23,051 nt of DNA from JBJXFK01 sp046155505 (lineage in GTDB: Bacteria; Planctomycetota; Phycisphaerae; UBA1845; Fen-1342). A program made the translations under genes and the position numbers. Positions 1 through 7,848 of the stretch are shown here, piece after piece. The notes under the pieces were generated by a model, which did no database searches, was not told where the DNA came from, and saw only the letters and a list, made by a program, of their open reading frames with translations. The stretch covers positions 1-23,051 of the forward strand of contig JBJXFK010000067.1 in assembly GCA_046155505.1 (NCBI GenBank), read 5' to 3'. The number at the start of each line of letters is the position of its first letter. Position 1 is the first letter of the stretch.

Positions 1-87
1 CGCGGCGCGTATCGCGGCGCGGGACAACTCCTGATCAATGCCGTTCTGCTCGGCCCCGGCTGCGGTTCGCATTCGCCGAGCCACTAA
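1..87 (+). CDS. Possible C-terminal end of a gene cut by the window edge
   Basis: Frame 1 is open from the first base to a TAA at 85-87 and would encode 28 residues ending in CGSHSPSH. It resembles no family I know. Frame 2 is also open at the edge but stops at 32-34, so frame 1 is the longer choice. Indirect support is that a heptamer-like repeat (91-118) starts just after this TAA, as similar repeats in this window sit at other stop codons. Too little is visible to assign a function, and it may not be a gene. Confidence 0.25.
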   Translation, partial: RGAYRGAGQLLINAVLLGPGCGSHSPSH

Positions 88-90
88 AAA

Positions 91-118
91 GGCCGAATGG
101 CGAAGGTCGAATGTCGAG
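91..118 (+). repeat. Degenerate heptamer array (GCCGAAT-like)
   Basis: Four consecutive 7-base units read GGCCGAA, TGGCGAA, GGTCGAA, TGTCGAG. The same unit family appears in reverse complement at 21721-21755 (units GTTCGGC, ATTCGCC, CTTCGAC) and in a related GAATGCN form at 21643-21677 and 10057-10147. Confidence 0.6.
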
Positions 119-471
119 ATCCACGGAGCCCGGGCGCTGGCGCAATGGGTTGGCCGCCGCTCAAATGGAGTGTGGCCAAGGTCGTGATAACCAAGATGCT
201 CACGCGCCCCCCTCTCGTTGACCACCTTCGGCCAGATTGACTGGATTGCGGGTTTTATCGGGAAGCGGCGGGTGTGTGTGCGCCGTACGGGGTCGCGGGT
301 ATCGGATTGGAGCGCAGTGCGTCGCACGCGAATAGCGTAGGTTGCAGCGCCGGTGCGTTCCCGCGGCGGCTTCAAAATGACGCGAGAATCACATCGTTGA
401 TCAAGTTTGGGCAGGCGTTGGCGGGACGACCGGTCGAAGATTGGCGAGAGCTCGGTCACGCGCGCGGCGAA

Positions 472-503
472 GCATGCTTGGGCTGAGTACAGCCCAAGCA
501 TGC
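472..503. repeat. Perfect 14-bp inverted repeat (hairpin), possible terminator
   Basis: GCATGCTTGGGCTG (472-485) is followed by the loop AGTA and its exact reverse complement (490-503). An overlapping small palindrome, TGCCA-CA-TGGCA, lies next to it. It is downstream of the minus-strand permease gene and could end its transcript, but no T-tract follows, so a REP-like element is equally possible. Confidence 0.65.
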
Positions 504-547
504 CACATGGCACGTCTCAGACAACATCGCGCGCCGATCTCCGATCG

Positions 548-2344
548 CTAACCCAGCGGCCAGACGAACGGAATGAGCGTCACCGCGACCGCCATGCAGA
601 TCAAATCGAGCGGCACGCCGACACGCACGAAATCGAGGAAGCGGTAGCCGCCGGGGCCATAGATCATCAAATTGGTCTGATAGCCCATCGGCGTCGCAAA
701 TCCGAACGAGGCAGCGAATGTGATCGCCATGATCATCGGCCGCGCGGGAACGCCTAGCTGCTCGGCGACTTCGAGCGCGATCGGAAAGACCAGTACCGCT
801 GCCGCGTTGTTGGTGATCAGCTCGGTCAGCAACATCGACACGAGGTAAACCGCCGCCAGCACCGCGATCGGCCCGAAAGGCCCCGCCGCCCCGACCATCC
901 ACTTCGCCATCTCCGCCGCCGCCCCGGATTTTTCGAGTGCCGCACCGAGCGCGAACGACGCCGCGATCGCGATGAGCACATCCCAGCGAACGTCACGTCG
1001 GGCCGCGGCGGGCGAGATGCAGCGTGAGACGATCATCAGCCCGGAAATCAAAAAAGCTGCGACCGGCGCGGCGAGCCACTCGGTCGCGAGCAGCACGATG
1101 AACACCAGCAGCAGCGCCATCGAGATCAGCGCGCGGTCGTGCCGCACGGGCCGCGTGTCCTGCATCTGGCTGACCAGCACAAAGTCGGGGCTGTTGCGAT
1201 GAGCCGCGAGGAAATGCGGCCCGGCCTGGATCAGCAGTGCGTCGCCGGCGCGCAGCGTGATATCGCCCACGCGACCGAGCAGCCGCTCGCCGCCGCGATG
1301 CACGGCCAGCACGGCGGCGTTGAATCGTGCGCGGAAGTTGCAATCGCGGATGCTCTGCCCGCAAAGCGGCGACGAGACCGAAATCACCACCTCGACATAG
1401 TCGCGCTCATGGTCGCGCGACGCCGGCTCGTCTTCGCTGACGGCGACCAGCCCGCGAATGCGTTCGAGATCGACGATCGTCGACACCGCCCCGGTAAAGG
1501 TCAGCCGATCGCCGGGCTGCACAGTTTCGTTCGGCCCGACCGGCGCGATCATGCGGTTGCCGCGGCGAATTTCGGTCAGGAAGAGTCCCGGCAAGCGCCG
1601 CAGGCCGGCCTCTTCGATTTGCTTGCCGATCAAGACGCAATCCGGCTCGACGCGCACGTTGACCAGGTAGTCGCGTCGCTGCGCATCAAAGCTTTCGAGC
1701 ATGTCTTTGCGATCGGGCATGAGCTTGCGCCCGAGCGTCAGCATATAGGCCGTCCCCGCCAGCGCGCACGGAATGCCGACCATCGCGAGTTCGAAGAGCC
1801 ACATGGGCCGCAGGTCCGTCGCGTGCGACGGGTCGGCGACGACCGCGCGGGCCATGAGGCCGTTCACGACGAGATTCGTACTCGTGCCGACCAGCGTGAT
1901 GCAGCCGCCGAGCACCGTGATATGCGAAAGCGGCAGCAGCAGCCGCGATGGCGAGACATTGTGCTTGCGGCACCAATCGGTGACGACCGGCAACAGCATC
2001 GCCACGACCGCGGTATTGTTCAGAAACGCCGAAAGCGTGGCGACTTGCGGCGACATGCGCAGCATGGCGGCGGTCTCGGTCCGCGCGCCGCCCATCATGA
2101 AGCGGCCGATGATGTCGAGTGCCCCGGTCTCGCGCACGCCGGCGGCGACGACGAAGAGGGCCGCGACGGTCAACATGCCCTCATTGGAGAATCCGGCGAA
2201 GAGGTCTTTGGGCGAAATGACGCCCGCAACGGTGACGGCGACCGCGCCGGCCATGAGCACCATGTCGGTCGGCCCCCACTCGCGCACGAGCGCGATGAGG
2301 ACGACGACAAGGACGCACAATGTGAACCAGGCTTCCCAACCCAT
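548..2344 (-). CDS. SLC13/DASS-family permease with two RCK_C (TrkA-C) domains
   Basis: This 598-residue membrane protein belongs by its architecture to the divalent anion:sodium symporter (SLC13) superfamily. An N-terminal membrane half carries the conserved asparagine motif LNNTAVVAMLLP (about residues 108-119). A soluble middle part (about 205-385) holds two TrkA-C-like domains, and a second membrane half carries the matching motif ITNNAAAVLVFP near residue 525. The two Asn motifs are the family's substrate and sodium sites. Relatives with this RCK_C insert move sulfate, other divalent anions or dicarboxylates, and the substrate cannot be read from sequence. It is on the same strand as the dockerin-type gene upstream but separated by 214 bp. 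There is no Shine-Dalgarno sequence before the ATG, but a promoter-like pair lies just upstream. Length and motifs look intact. Confidence 0.9.
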   Translation of the reverse strand: MGWEAWFTLCVLVVVLIALVREWGPTDMVLMAGAVAVTVAGVISPKDLFAGFSNEGMLTVAALFVVAAGVRETGALDIIGRFMMGGARTETAAMLRMSPQVATLSAFLNNTAVVAMLLPVVTDWCRKHNVSPSRLLLPLSHITVLGGCITLVGTSTNLVVNGLMARAVVADPSHATDLRPMWLFELAMVGIPCALAGTAYMLTLGRKLMPDRKDMLESFDAQRRDYLVNVRVEPDCVLIGKQIEEAGLRRLPGLFLTEIRRGNRMIAPVGPNETVQPGDRLTFTGAVSTIVDLERIRGLVAVSEDEPASRDHERDYVEVVISVSSPLCGQSIRDCNFRARFNAAVLAVHRGGERLLGRVGDITLRAGDALLIQAGPHFLAAHRNSPDFVLVSQMQDTRPVRHDRALISMALLLVFIVLLATEWLAAPVAAFLISGLMIVSRCISPAAARRDVRWDVLIAIAASFALGAALEKSGAAAEMAKWMVGAAGPFGPIAVLAAVYLVSMLLTELITNNAAAVLVFPIALEVAEQLGVPARPMIMAITFAASFGFATPMGYQTNLMIYGPGGYRFLDFVRVGVPLDLICMAVAVTLIPFVWPLG

Positions 2345-2367
2345 TCGGTACCCCGCGCCAAGCGGGC

Positions 2368-2396
2368 ATTCTACGATGGTTGCGGCGGCGTGCGAA
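2368..2396 (-). promoter_or_regulatory. Candidate promoter of the SLC13-type permease gene
   Basis: On the minus strand TTCGCA (2391-2396) is separated by 17 bp from TAGAAT (2368-2373). The -10 matches TATAAT at five of six positions, the -35 matches TTGACA at four. Transcription would begin about 16 nt before the ATG at 2344. A small hairpin (CCCGC/GCGGG) lies within that leader. Confidence 0.45.
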
Positions 2397-2558
2397 CGGA
2401 CCGGCCATGGAGCCGGCGGTTTTGGGAACGAGCCGTGCGGCGCAGGCGTTTAATGAACTGAGAGTAATCTGCGGAAATCGCCCGAAACGCGTGATGATTC
2501 GCCCGGCACCGCGAACGAGTCACGCTGCCGAGTGCGCATCAATCCGTCTCGGCGGCAC

Positions 2559-3926
2559 TCAGCAGGGCGTTCCGAAGTGTGCCAGTAATTGGGCCAAGTC
2601 GGCCAAATCGACGTCGAAATCAGCGTCGAGGTCGCCCTGCGAGCGCGTTGCCCCCTCCGGCAACCCAAAGTTCGTCAGCAGGAATGCCAAATCAGTTAAG
2701 TCAACGTCCGCGTCGCCGTCCACGTCGCCGGAACACGGCTCGTCTGGACACCCGCGCCACGCTGCAATTCGGCTCGCCGGTATCCCGCCGGCGGACGTGA
2801 AGTAGCCACCGACAGACAGCGCCGGGCCGTTGCCATCGTCGAAGGCCGTCAGTGCAAACACGGACGGCGTAGTCGTGTGGCTGACACCACCCGCGAGCGG
2901 CGACCAACTGCTACCGTTCCACTTGGCAACTGCGATCGCCGGAGCACCGCCGGCTGCTCTGAAGTCGCCGCCGACATAAAGCGCCGGGCCGAATCCATCG
3001 TCGAATACCGTGATCGCCCAAACCCCGCTTCCTACTCCGGCACCCAACGGCGACCAGTTGTGGCCGTTCCACTTCGCCACGTTGCGCGCTTGCGATCCAC
3101 CGGCATTGCCAAATACGCCACCCACGCAAAGCGCCGGACCGCTGCCGTCGTCAAACACGGTCAGGGCGTACGCACCGGCGTTTACACCACTGCCAAGCGC
3201 CGACCAACCGATGCCGTTCCACTTGGCGATATGGTTCACGGGCCCCGTGCCGGCGAATGAAAACCAACCGCCTGCATACAATGCGGGTCCATTTCCGTCG
3301 TCGAACACGCATAGGGCGTGGACCGTGTCATCCATCCCGTTGCTCAGCGGCGACCATGAGGCACCGTTCCACTTAGCCACGTAATTCGCCGCCGCACCAC
3401 CCGCGGTCCTGAATCGTCCCCCGGCATAGAGAGCCGGCCCGTTGCCGTCGTCAAAAACGGTGAGCGCATAGACCCAACCGCTCACACCGCTACCCAGAGG
3501 CAACCAATCGCTCCCGCTCCACTTCGCGACGTAGTTCACAGGCGCGCCGCTCGCTGATGTGAAAAGCCCGCCTGCATACAACGCCGGACCGCCGCCGTCG
3601 TCGAACACGGTCAACGCAACGACACTGCTGTTGAACCCCCCGCCCAGCGATGACCAACCGCTACCGTTCCAGATGGCGATCCCATTTGCTGTCGCGCCGC
3701 CCGCGGTACCGAAGGAACCGCCTGCACAGAGCACCGAGCCGCTGCCGTTGTCGAATTCCGTTAGTGCGTAAACGGTCCCGTCAAATCCGGGCAGCATGGT
3801 ACCGCCGTGCCACTGCGGCTCGCAGGGCGGACCGGCAGTTGTTCGGTTGGGATGCAACAGTGTCGTCGCCAAAGCCGACAGCACGCAGACGCGGAAGATC
3901 GTCGAATCCAATCGAATCGAGAGCAT
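2559..3926 (-). CDS. Secreted protein with seven 50-residue repeats and a C-terminal dockerin-like domain
   Basis: The chosen ATG at 3926 has GGAG nine bases upstream and gives 455 residues; an in-frame ATG at 3995 lacks this. A signal peptide is visible (basic start, then a hydrophobic stretch to about residue 30). Seven tandem units of about 50 residues follow, with the pattern ALTVFDDGNGPALYAGG, then NYVAKWNG and W.PLG.G. This resembles the beta-propeller-like or delta-60-like repeats of secreted planctomycete proteins. The C-terminus carries two Asp-rich calcium-binding-like loops, GDVDGDADVDLTDLAFLL and GDLDADFDVDLADLAQLL, in dockerin type I arrangement, and ends in GTPC. Dockerin-like tails of this kind occur in many Phycisphaerae surface proteins; anchoring is inferred. 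No enzymatic motif is seen. A well-formed promoter lies upstream. Confidence 0.88.
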   Translation of the reverse strand: MLSIRLDSTIFRVCVLSALATTLLHPNRTTAGPPCEPQWHGGTMLPGFDGTVYALTEFDNGSGSVLCAGGSFGTAGGATANGIAIWNGSGWSSLGGGFNSSVVALTVFDDGGGPALYAGGLFTSASGAPVNYVAKWSGSDWLPLGSGVSGWVYALTVFDDGNGPALYAGGRFRTAGGAAANYVAKWNGASWSPLSNGMDDTVHALCVFDDGNGPALYAGGWFSFAGTGPVNHIAKWNGIGWSALGSGVNAGAYALTVFDDGSGPALCVGGVFGNAGGSQARNVAKWNGHNWSPLGAGVGSGVWAITVFDDGFGPALYVGGDFRAAGGAPAIAVAKWNGSSWSPLAGGVSHTTTPSVFALTAFDDGNGPALSVGGYFTSAGGIPASRIAAWRGCPDEPCSGDVDGDADVDLTDLAFLLTNFGLPEGATRSQGDLDADFDVDLADLAQLLAHFGTPC

Positions 3927-4001
3927 GTGCTTCGTCTCCACAATAACAAAACGGCTTCGAGTTCCAGCCCTGCCCGGCAGCCGAAGTCGACTCAAGGTTC
4001 A

Positions 4002-4031
4002 TTTGTAACCAGCAAAGGCAGCAAGCGTCAA
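4002..4031 (-). promoter_or_regulatory. Candidate promoter with A-tract for the dockerin-type gene
   Basis: On the minus strand TTGACG (4026-4031) is followed after 18 bp by TACAAA (4002-4007). Upstream of the -35 lie two A-runs (within 4033-4047), which looks like an UP element. Transcription would start near 3995, giving a leader of about 70 nt that contains the GGAG ribosome binding site. Confidence 0.5.
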
Positions 4032-4173
4032 TCCTTTTCGATTTTTTCCGAGTTCATGTAGATTGGCTCGTTCCGCGTCGGAATCGCCATGCGATCAAAG
4101 CACCTACCAGACGGCCCGGCACGAAGAGCACCGTGATCTCGCAATTGACATCCGAACATCGCCCAAACTCGAC

Positions 4174-4201
4174 TCGACATTCGCCCCGCGCCCGCTATCA
4201 T
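4174..4201 (+). promoter_or_regulatory. Candidate leaderless promoter of the SbcD/GIY-YIG gene
   Basis: TCGACA (4174-4179), a 16-bp spacer and TATCAT (4196-4201) each match the sigma-70 consensus at five of six positions. Only eight bases separate the -10 from the ATG at 4210, so the transcript should begin at or within a few bases of the start codon. No Shine-Dalgarno sequence is present. Confidence 0.5.
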
Positions 4202-4209
4202 CGCCGACC

Positions 4210-6336
4210 ATGTCCCGACCGCCGCGAATTCTGCATCTGGCCGATACGCACATCGGAGCCGAGTTGCCGGCCCGGCCGCGCGTCGATCGACCGCGGCGTG
4301 GTGATGATTTCATTCGCAGCTTTCGGGCGGCGCTGGCGCACGCGATCACCGGCGACGGCGTTGACCTCGTGCTGCACGCGGGCGATTTGTTCGACATGCC
4401 GGTGCCCAGCGCCGCGGCTATCACCGCTGCCGCTGATGCACTCCTCGACGTCGCCGACGCGGGAATTCCGATCGTCATCGTGCCCGGCAACCACGAACGC
4501 TGCGCGATTCCGGGATCGGTGCTTTTTGCGCATCCCAATCTGCGCATCGTGCGACAGCCGACAACAATGCGATTCGACCTGCGCGGCATTACGGTCTCAA
4601 TCGCCGCGTTGCCGTGCATTCGCCGCGGCGTGCGCGAGGCGTTTGAGCAGCAACTCGCCGCGACCGCGTGGAACGAGCATCGCAGCGACGTGAACATTCT
4701 CGCCCTGCACCAAACCATCGAATCGGCGACCTGCGGCCCGGCAAATTTCCGTTTTCGAAGCGGCGACGACGTGATCGACCGCCATTCGATTCCGGGCGAA
4801 TTTGATTATGTCGCGCTCGGGCACATTCATCGGCACCAGGTCATCCGCAACATGGACGGCGACGGCCCGCCGATGGTCTACAGTGGCTCGACCGATCGCA
4901 TCACCTTCGCCGAAGTCGACGAGCCGAAAGGCGTGATGCTGCTCGACCTCACCGCGCGCGGCATCACGTCGCGTTTCGTCGAGCACAGCGTGCGTCCGAT
5001 GGCGATGCTGCCGCTCGACGTGAGCGGTCGCAACAAGCAGCAGGTGATCGACGCCGTTACGCGCTGGCTCGCGCAACTTCCCGAGGCGGCGATGGCCCAG
5101 GTGCGCCTCACCGGTCAAACGACACCGCGCGAGATGCGCGGCCTAGCGCTCGCCCGCCACGCTGAAGCTGCCCGCCGCGACGTGCTGTTTTCCGCCAGTT
5201 CGCAATCGCTGCTCTTCGTACCGGATCGCACCGCGGCCGCAGCGAGCGCTCGCCGCGATAACGCCTTTGCCGACGTGGTCGGTGGCGAGGTTCGCGCGCC
5301 GATCGTCGCCGCGATCGACCGCATCGACGAGATCCCGCGCACCTGCGGCACGTACGCATTCTTCGACGCCGACGAGCGATTGCTCTACGTCGGCAAGGCC
5401 AAAATCGCTCGCACACGGCTGCGTTCGCATCTCGCTCAGAAAGGCGGCAGCTACTACGCGGCGTGGGTGAAGCAGATTGCGTCGGTCGCGCTCTGGCCCG
5501 CCGATTGCGAGTTGGAAGCGCTGCTGCGCGAAGCCGATCTGATTCGCCGCCTGCGTCCGCCGTTCAATACACAGATGCGCAGCTGGGCACGTTACTGCTA
5601 TTTGTGGCGCGACGATCGCGGGCAATGGGTGATCTCGCCGCAGGTGGTGGGCGGCGACTGCTGCTTCGGGCCGATTCGTTCGCGGCGATCGGCGGAAGAA
5701 TTCGCGAACGCGCTCACGATCCTAACCGATCCCCAAATCATCTTGCGCGGCGAGAGCGACGCCGAGATTGTCGCGCTCGCCGCAACGCTCGGCGTCACCG
5801 ACGTCGAGTCGAGCGAACTGTACGTGTCGGACGATCCCAAGCATCGCACACTGGCGGTGCTTCGTCACGCGTTCGAGTTGGCCCGCGGTGCGGCAGAGGC
5901 CGAGGCACTCGCCGGCGGGCTGCTGCTGTTTCCGAGCAGCGATCCGTCGCGGCAACTTACCGTGATTCTCAGTCGCGGTCGGTGCATTTGGCGTGCCCGC
6001 GTCAACGCCGAGTTGTTGGCCGATTGGCAGACAGAGGCGGCCCGTGTCGATGCAACGCCGCAATTTCGTCTGTCGAAAGCCGTGAACGATGCGTACGCGC
6101 TCGTCGCCCGGCAGCTCGCTCGGGGCGTGTCGGGTTGTGTTTTCCTGCCGCGGTGCGGGGCCGCCGAGATGACGCTCGGACGGCTCACCGCGGCCGCCCC
6201 GACACTCATTGAGCGGACGCCAATCCGTCGTGGACGAAAAATTGTGATGTGCCCAGGGAGTTCGACGCCGCGCTTGATCCAAACCGAGCCCGAACGCGCA
6301 AGCGAGGTTCTCGGGCATGGGTACGCGAAGACCTAG
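4210..6336 (+). CDS. SbcD/Mre11-like metallophosphoesterase fused to a GIY-YIG nuclease domain
   Basis: The start at 4210 (708 residues) is chosen because the calcineurin-like fold begins at once (PRILHLADTHIG) and a promoter-like pair lies directly upstream; an ATG at 4063 would add 49 unstructured residues. Residues 1-260 carry the Mre11/SbcD metal motifs: D12 and H14, GD at 58-59 with D62, GNHE at 93-96, H168 and GHIH at 204-207. Residues about 376-455 form a UvrC-like GIY-YIG domain: GTY (380-382), YVGKA (393-397), then EALLREADLIRRLRPPFN with E441 where UvrC has its catalytic Glu. The remaining 250 residues are unrecognised. Both catalytic sets look complete, so a dual DNA nuclease for repair is likely. 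No sbcC ATPase gene is adjacent. The last residues are encoded by an inverted-repeat element. Confidence 0.85.
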   Translation: MSRPPRILHLADTHIGAELPARPRVDRPRRGDDFIRSFRAALAHAITGDGVDLVLHAGDLFDMPVPSAAAITAAADALLDVADAGIPIVIVPGNHERCAIPGSVLFAHPNLRIVRQPTTMRFDLRGITVSIAALPCIRRGVREAFEQQLAATAWNEHRSDVNILALHQTIESATCGPANFRFRSGDDVIDRHSIPGEFDYVALGHIHRHQVIRNMDGDGPPMVYSGSTDRITFAEVDEPKGVMLLDLTARGITSRFVEHSVRPMAMLPLDVSGRNKQQVIDAVTRWLAQLPEAAMAQVRLTGQTTPREMRGLALARHAEAARRDVLFSASSQSLLFVPDRTAAAASARRDNAFADVVGGEVRAPIVAAIDRIDEIPRTCGTYAFFDADERLLYVGKAKIARTRLRSHLAQKGGSYYAAWVKQIASVALWPADCELEALLREADLIRRLRPPFNTQMRSWARYCYLWRDDRGQWVISPQVVGGDCCFGPIRSRRSAEEFANALTILTDPQIILRGESDAEIVALAATLGVTDVESSELYVSDDPKHRTLAVLRHAFELARGAAEAEALAGGLLLFPSSDPSRQLTVILSRGRCIWRARVNAELLADWQTEAARVDATPQFRLSKAVNDAYALVARQLARGVSGCVFLPRCGAAEMTLGRLTAAAPTLIERTPIRRGRKIVMCPGSSTPRLIQTEPERASEVLGHGYAKT

Positions 6337-6354
6337 CTTGCGCGTCGGGCTCGG
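6284..6354. repeat. Inverted repeat enclosing the stop codon of the SbcD/GIY-YIG gene
   Basis: CCGAGCCCGAACGCGCAAG (6284-6302) is matched by its reverse complement at 6337-6354 with one base missing. The TAG stop (6334-6336) lies in the loop. The unit CGAACGCGCAAGCGAG also occurs in the larger inverted element after the GT39-like gene (19708-19914). Confidence 0.65.
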
Positions 6355-6454
6355 ATCGGGCACGGGTCGCCGCCAAGTTCCGTGGCCGAGGCGAAAATCT
6401 GTCGGCTCCGCCCCGGCGGCGTTGCCAAGCGAACCGATCTCGGACACAATGAGG

Positions 6455-6482
6455 TTGAAGCAAATGGCGCGCAGCTTATACT
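6455..6482 (+). promoter_or_regulatory. Candidate promoter of the coiled-coil/mreB cluster
   Basis: TTGAAG (6455-6460), a 16-bp spacer and TATACT (6477-6482; five of six consensus bases) lie 115 bp before the GTG start at 6598. This predicts a leader of roughly 110 nt. Confidence 0.45.
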
Positions 6483-6597
6483 GACGCCTCGCGTTGTTGA
6501 CGGCGACCGATAGCCGCTCGCTCGCGTGGGGTCTCTGCCGACAAACTGGATTTACGCCGTATTCGCCGAGAGCGGGCGTTGCGCAAGGAGCGTATTC

Positions 6598-7440
6598 GTG
6601 AGCACAATGACCAAGGTGTTTGTGGTACTGTCGTCGGTCGTGTCGATCGTGCTGTCGGTGCTGTTCATTTCGTCGGCGGCCCAGTGGGACAACTGGAAGC
6701 GTCTGGCCGAGACGTATCAGACGCAGCGCGATGCCGAGATGTCGCTTCGCCAGAACACGGTCGCCAATTCCTACGCACAGCTCGCGTTGAAGGATCAGGA
6801 CATCCAGGCCAAGCAGACCGAGCTGGCCGCGTCGCAGAAGAAAATTCAGGAGATGACGGACGAGATCACCAAGATCAAGGCCGAGCTGACCACGACCAAG
6901 AACGAGCGTCTGGCACTCACCGCCGACCGGACGAAATTGCAGGAAACGCTGGACGTGGTGGTTGGGCAGCTCAAGGACGCGCAGAAGCAGAACCAGACGC
7001 TGCTGACGCAGAACATGGATCTGCAAACCCGCAACGGCCAACTCAACAGCCGCGTGCTGGACCTTAGCACGCAGGTGACGATCGTCACCGATCAGGCTCG
7101 CAATATTCAGGAAAAGCTGTACGCCTGCGAACAGAAGTCGGTCACCACGGCAAAGGCCGCGCCCGCCGCCGAGCCGAGCGTGACCACCGCCCGCCCGACC
7201 GTCGCGGGTCAGATTCGCGGCACGATCACCGAGGTGAACGGTGCGTACGCGGGCGTCGACATCGGCGAAGCGTCCGGGCTGGTCAGCGGCATGACCATGC
7301 TGGTCTATCGCGGCGGTACCTATCTGGGCGAGATCGTGATTGATCGCGTTCGACCCAAGGAGGCGGGCGGCAAGCTTGCATCGCAGGCCGCGACCGAAAT
7401 TCGCAAGGGCGACATGGTTTGGTACAACCCCGAGAACTAA
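6598..7440 (+). CDS. Membrane-anchored coiled-coil protein upstream of mreB
   Basis: The start is a GTG at 6598 with AAGGAG seven bases upstream; it gives 280 residues. Earlier in-frame starts lack a ribosome binding site. A single hydrophobic helix (about residues 6-27) is followed by a long Gln/Lys/Glu-rich coiled coil (about 30-180), an Ala/Pro linker, and a C-terminal domain (about 204-280) that looks all-beta (GTITEVNGAYAGVDIGEASG, then GDMVWYNPEN). The plan of one helix, a coiled coil and a small beta domain outside the membrane resembles MreC, but it does not match MreC well and a separate mreC is present downstream. It is 36 bp from the next small membrane gene and precedes mreB. I infer an envelope or cell-shape scaffold role; no specific family is assigned. 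Confidence 0.85.
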   Translation: MSTMTKVFVVLSSVVSIVLSVLFISSAAQWDNWKRLAETYQTQRDAEMSLRQNTVANSYAQLALKDQDIQAKQTELAASQKKIQEMTDEITKIKAELTTTKNERLALTADRTKLQETLDVVVGQLKDAQKQNQTLLTQNMDLQTRNGQLNSRVLDLSTQVTIVTDQARNIQEKLYACEQKSVTTAKAAPAAEPSVTTARPTVAGQIRGTITEVNGAYAGVDIGEASGLVSGMTMLVYRGGTYLGEIVIDRVRPKEAGGKLASQAATEIRKGDMVWYNPEN

Positions 7441-7476
7441 CTCACTGGGCGATCGCGCCACGCGGAGATTTCTACG

Positions 7477-7650
7477 ATGTCCAGCATGCCCGGCGGAAGC
7501 TTTGGTTCGGGACGACCCGGCCCGGCTGACAATGATATCTACACGGTGCTCGCACTGATTGGTTTTCTGGCGGGCCTGATCGCCATGTTCTATGTGATCT
7601 ATCGCGCTAGCACGCTGTTCGGCAGCGTGATCGCTCCGGGCGGCAGCTAA
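7477..7650 (+). CDS. Small single-pass membrane protein (57 aa)
   Basis: This short open frame has an ATG at 7477 with GGAG nine bases upstream and ends at TAA (7648-7650). The protein begins with a Gly/Ser/Pro-rich stretch (MSSMPGGSFGSGRPGPADND), then one clear membrane helix (about residues 21-43, IYTVLALIGFLAGLIAMFYV), and ends in a short tail. It lies between the coiled-coil gene and mreB on the same strand, 36 bp after the former. Position, binding site and helix support a real gene that is likely co-transcribed with the coiled-coil gene. Function is unknown; partnership with the coiled-coil protein or the Mre system is inference from context only. Confidence 0.75.
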   Translation: MSSMPGGSFGSGRPGPADNDIYTVLALIGFLAGLIAMFYVIYRASTLFGSVIAPGGS

Positions 7651-7656
7651 AAAGCT

Positions 7657-7711
7657 ATCCCACAACTGCGAAAGACGGGTTTCAAACCCGTCCCACGCAC
7701 GGTTGTGGGAT
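7657..7711. repeat. Nested double hairpin between the small membrane gene and mreB
   Basis: The outer arms are ATCCCACAAC (7657-7666) and GTTGTGGGAT (7702-7711), extendable to 12 bp with one G-T pair. Between them is a second perfect repeat, GACGGGTTT/AAACCCGTC (7674-7682 and 7684-7692). No T-tract follows. It may be a dispersed REP-like element, an attenuator, or an RNA processing site ahead of mreB. Confidence 0.65.
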
Positions 7712-7848
7712 CGGTTCTCAGTCGCAACTCGCCGCGCGCGTCGCTTCGGGTACTTGCAGGTCGTCGGATTGGCGGCGATCATTCGTCGCGAGCGAGAAGC
7801 TATCCGATCGTCTGATCGCCCGCTCACGCCCATGGATGGGAGTCGCGT

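Larger units (their letters stand above)
88..547. other. Gene-poor stretch with repeats only
   Basis: No convincing coding sequence is seen. The short open frames here have no ribosome binding site and no recognisable protein features. The stretch holds a heptamer-like array near its left end and a perfect 14-bp hairpin near its right end, the latter about 45 bp beyond the stop of the permease gene on the minus strand. The rest has no structure I can name. Confidence 0.6.

Noticed and set aside
237..265. Promoter-like TTGACT at 237-242 with a T-rich stretch after it
   Set aside because: The nearest -10-like hexamer is only about 12 bp away and no gene follows.
274..486. Short plus-strand open frame in the left gene-poor stretch
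   Set aside because: No ribosome binding site, no family resemblance, and its end runs into the hairpin at 472-503.
1139..2461. A 440-codon plus-strand open frame antisense to the SLC13-type permease
   Set aside because: Its translation is Arg/His/Ala-rich without motifs, whereas the minus strand encodes a complete membrane transporter.
2600..3850. Regular 150-bp periodicity that might suggest a CRISPR or satellite array
   Set aside because: The period is three times 50 codons and fully explained by protein repeats; there are no short identical repeats with unique spacers.
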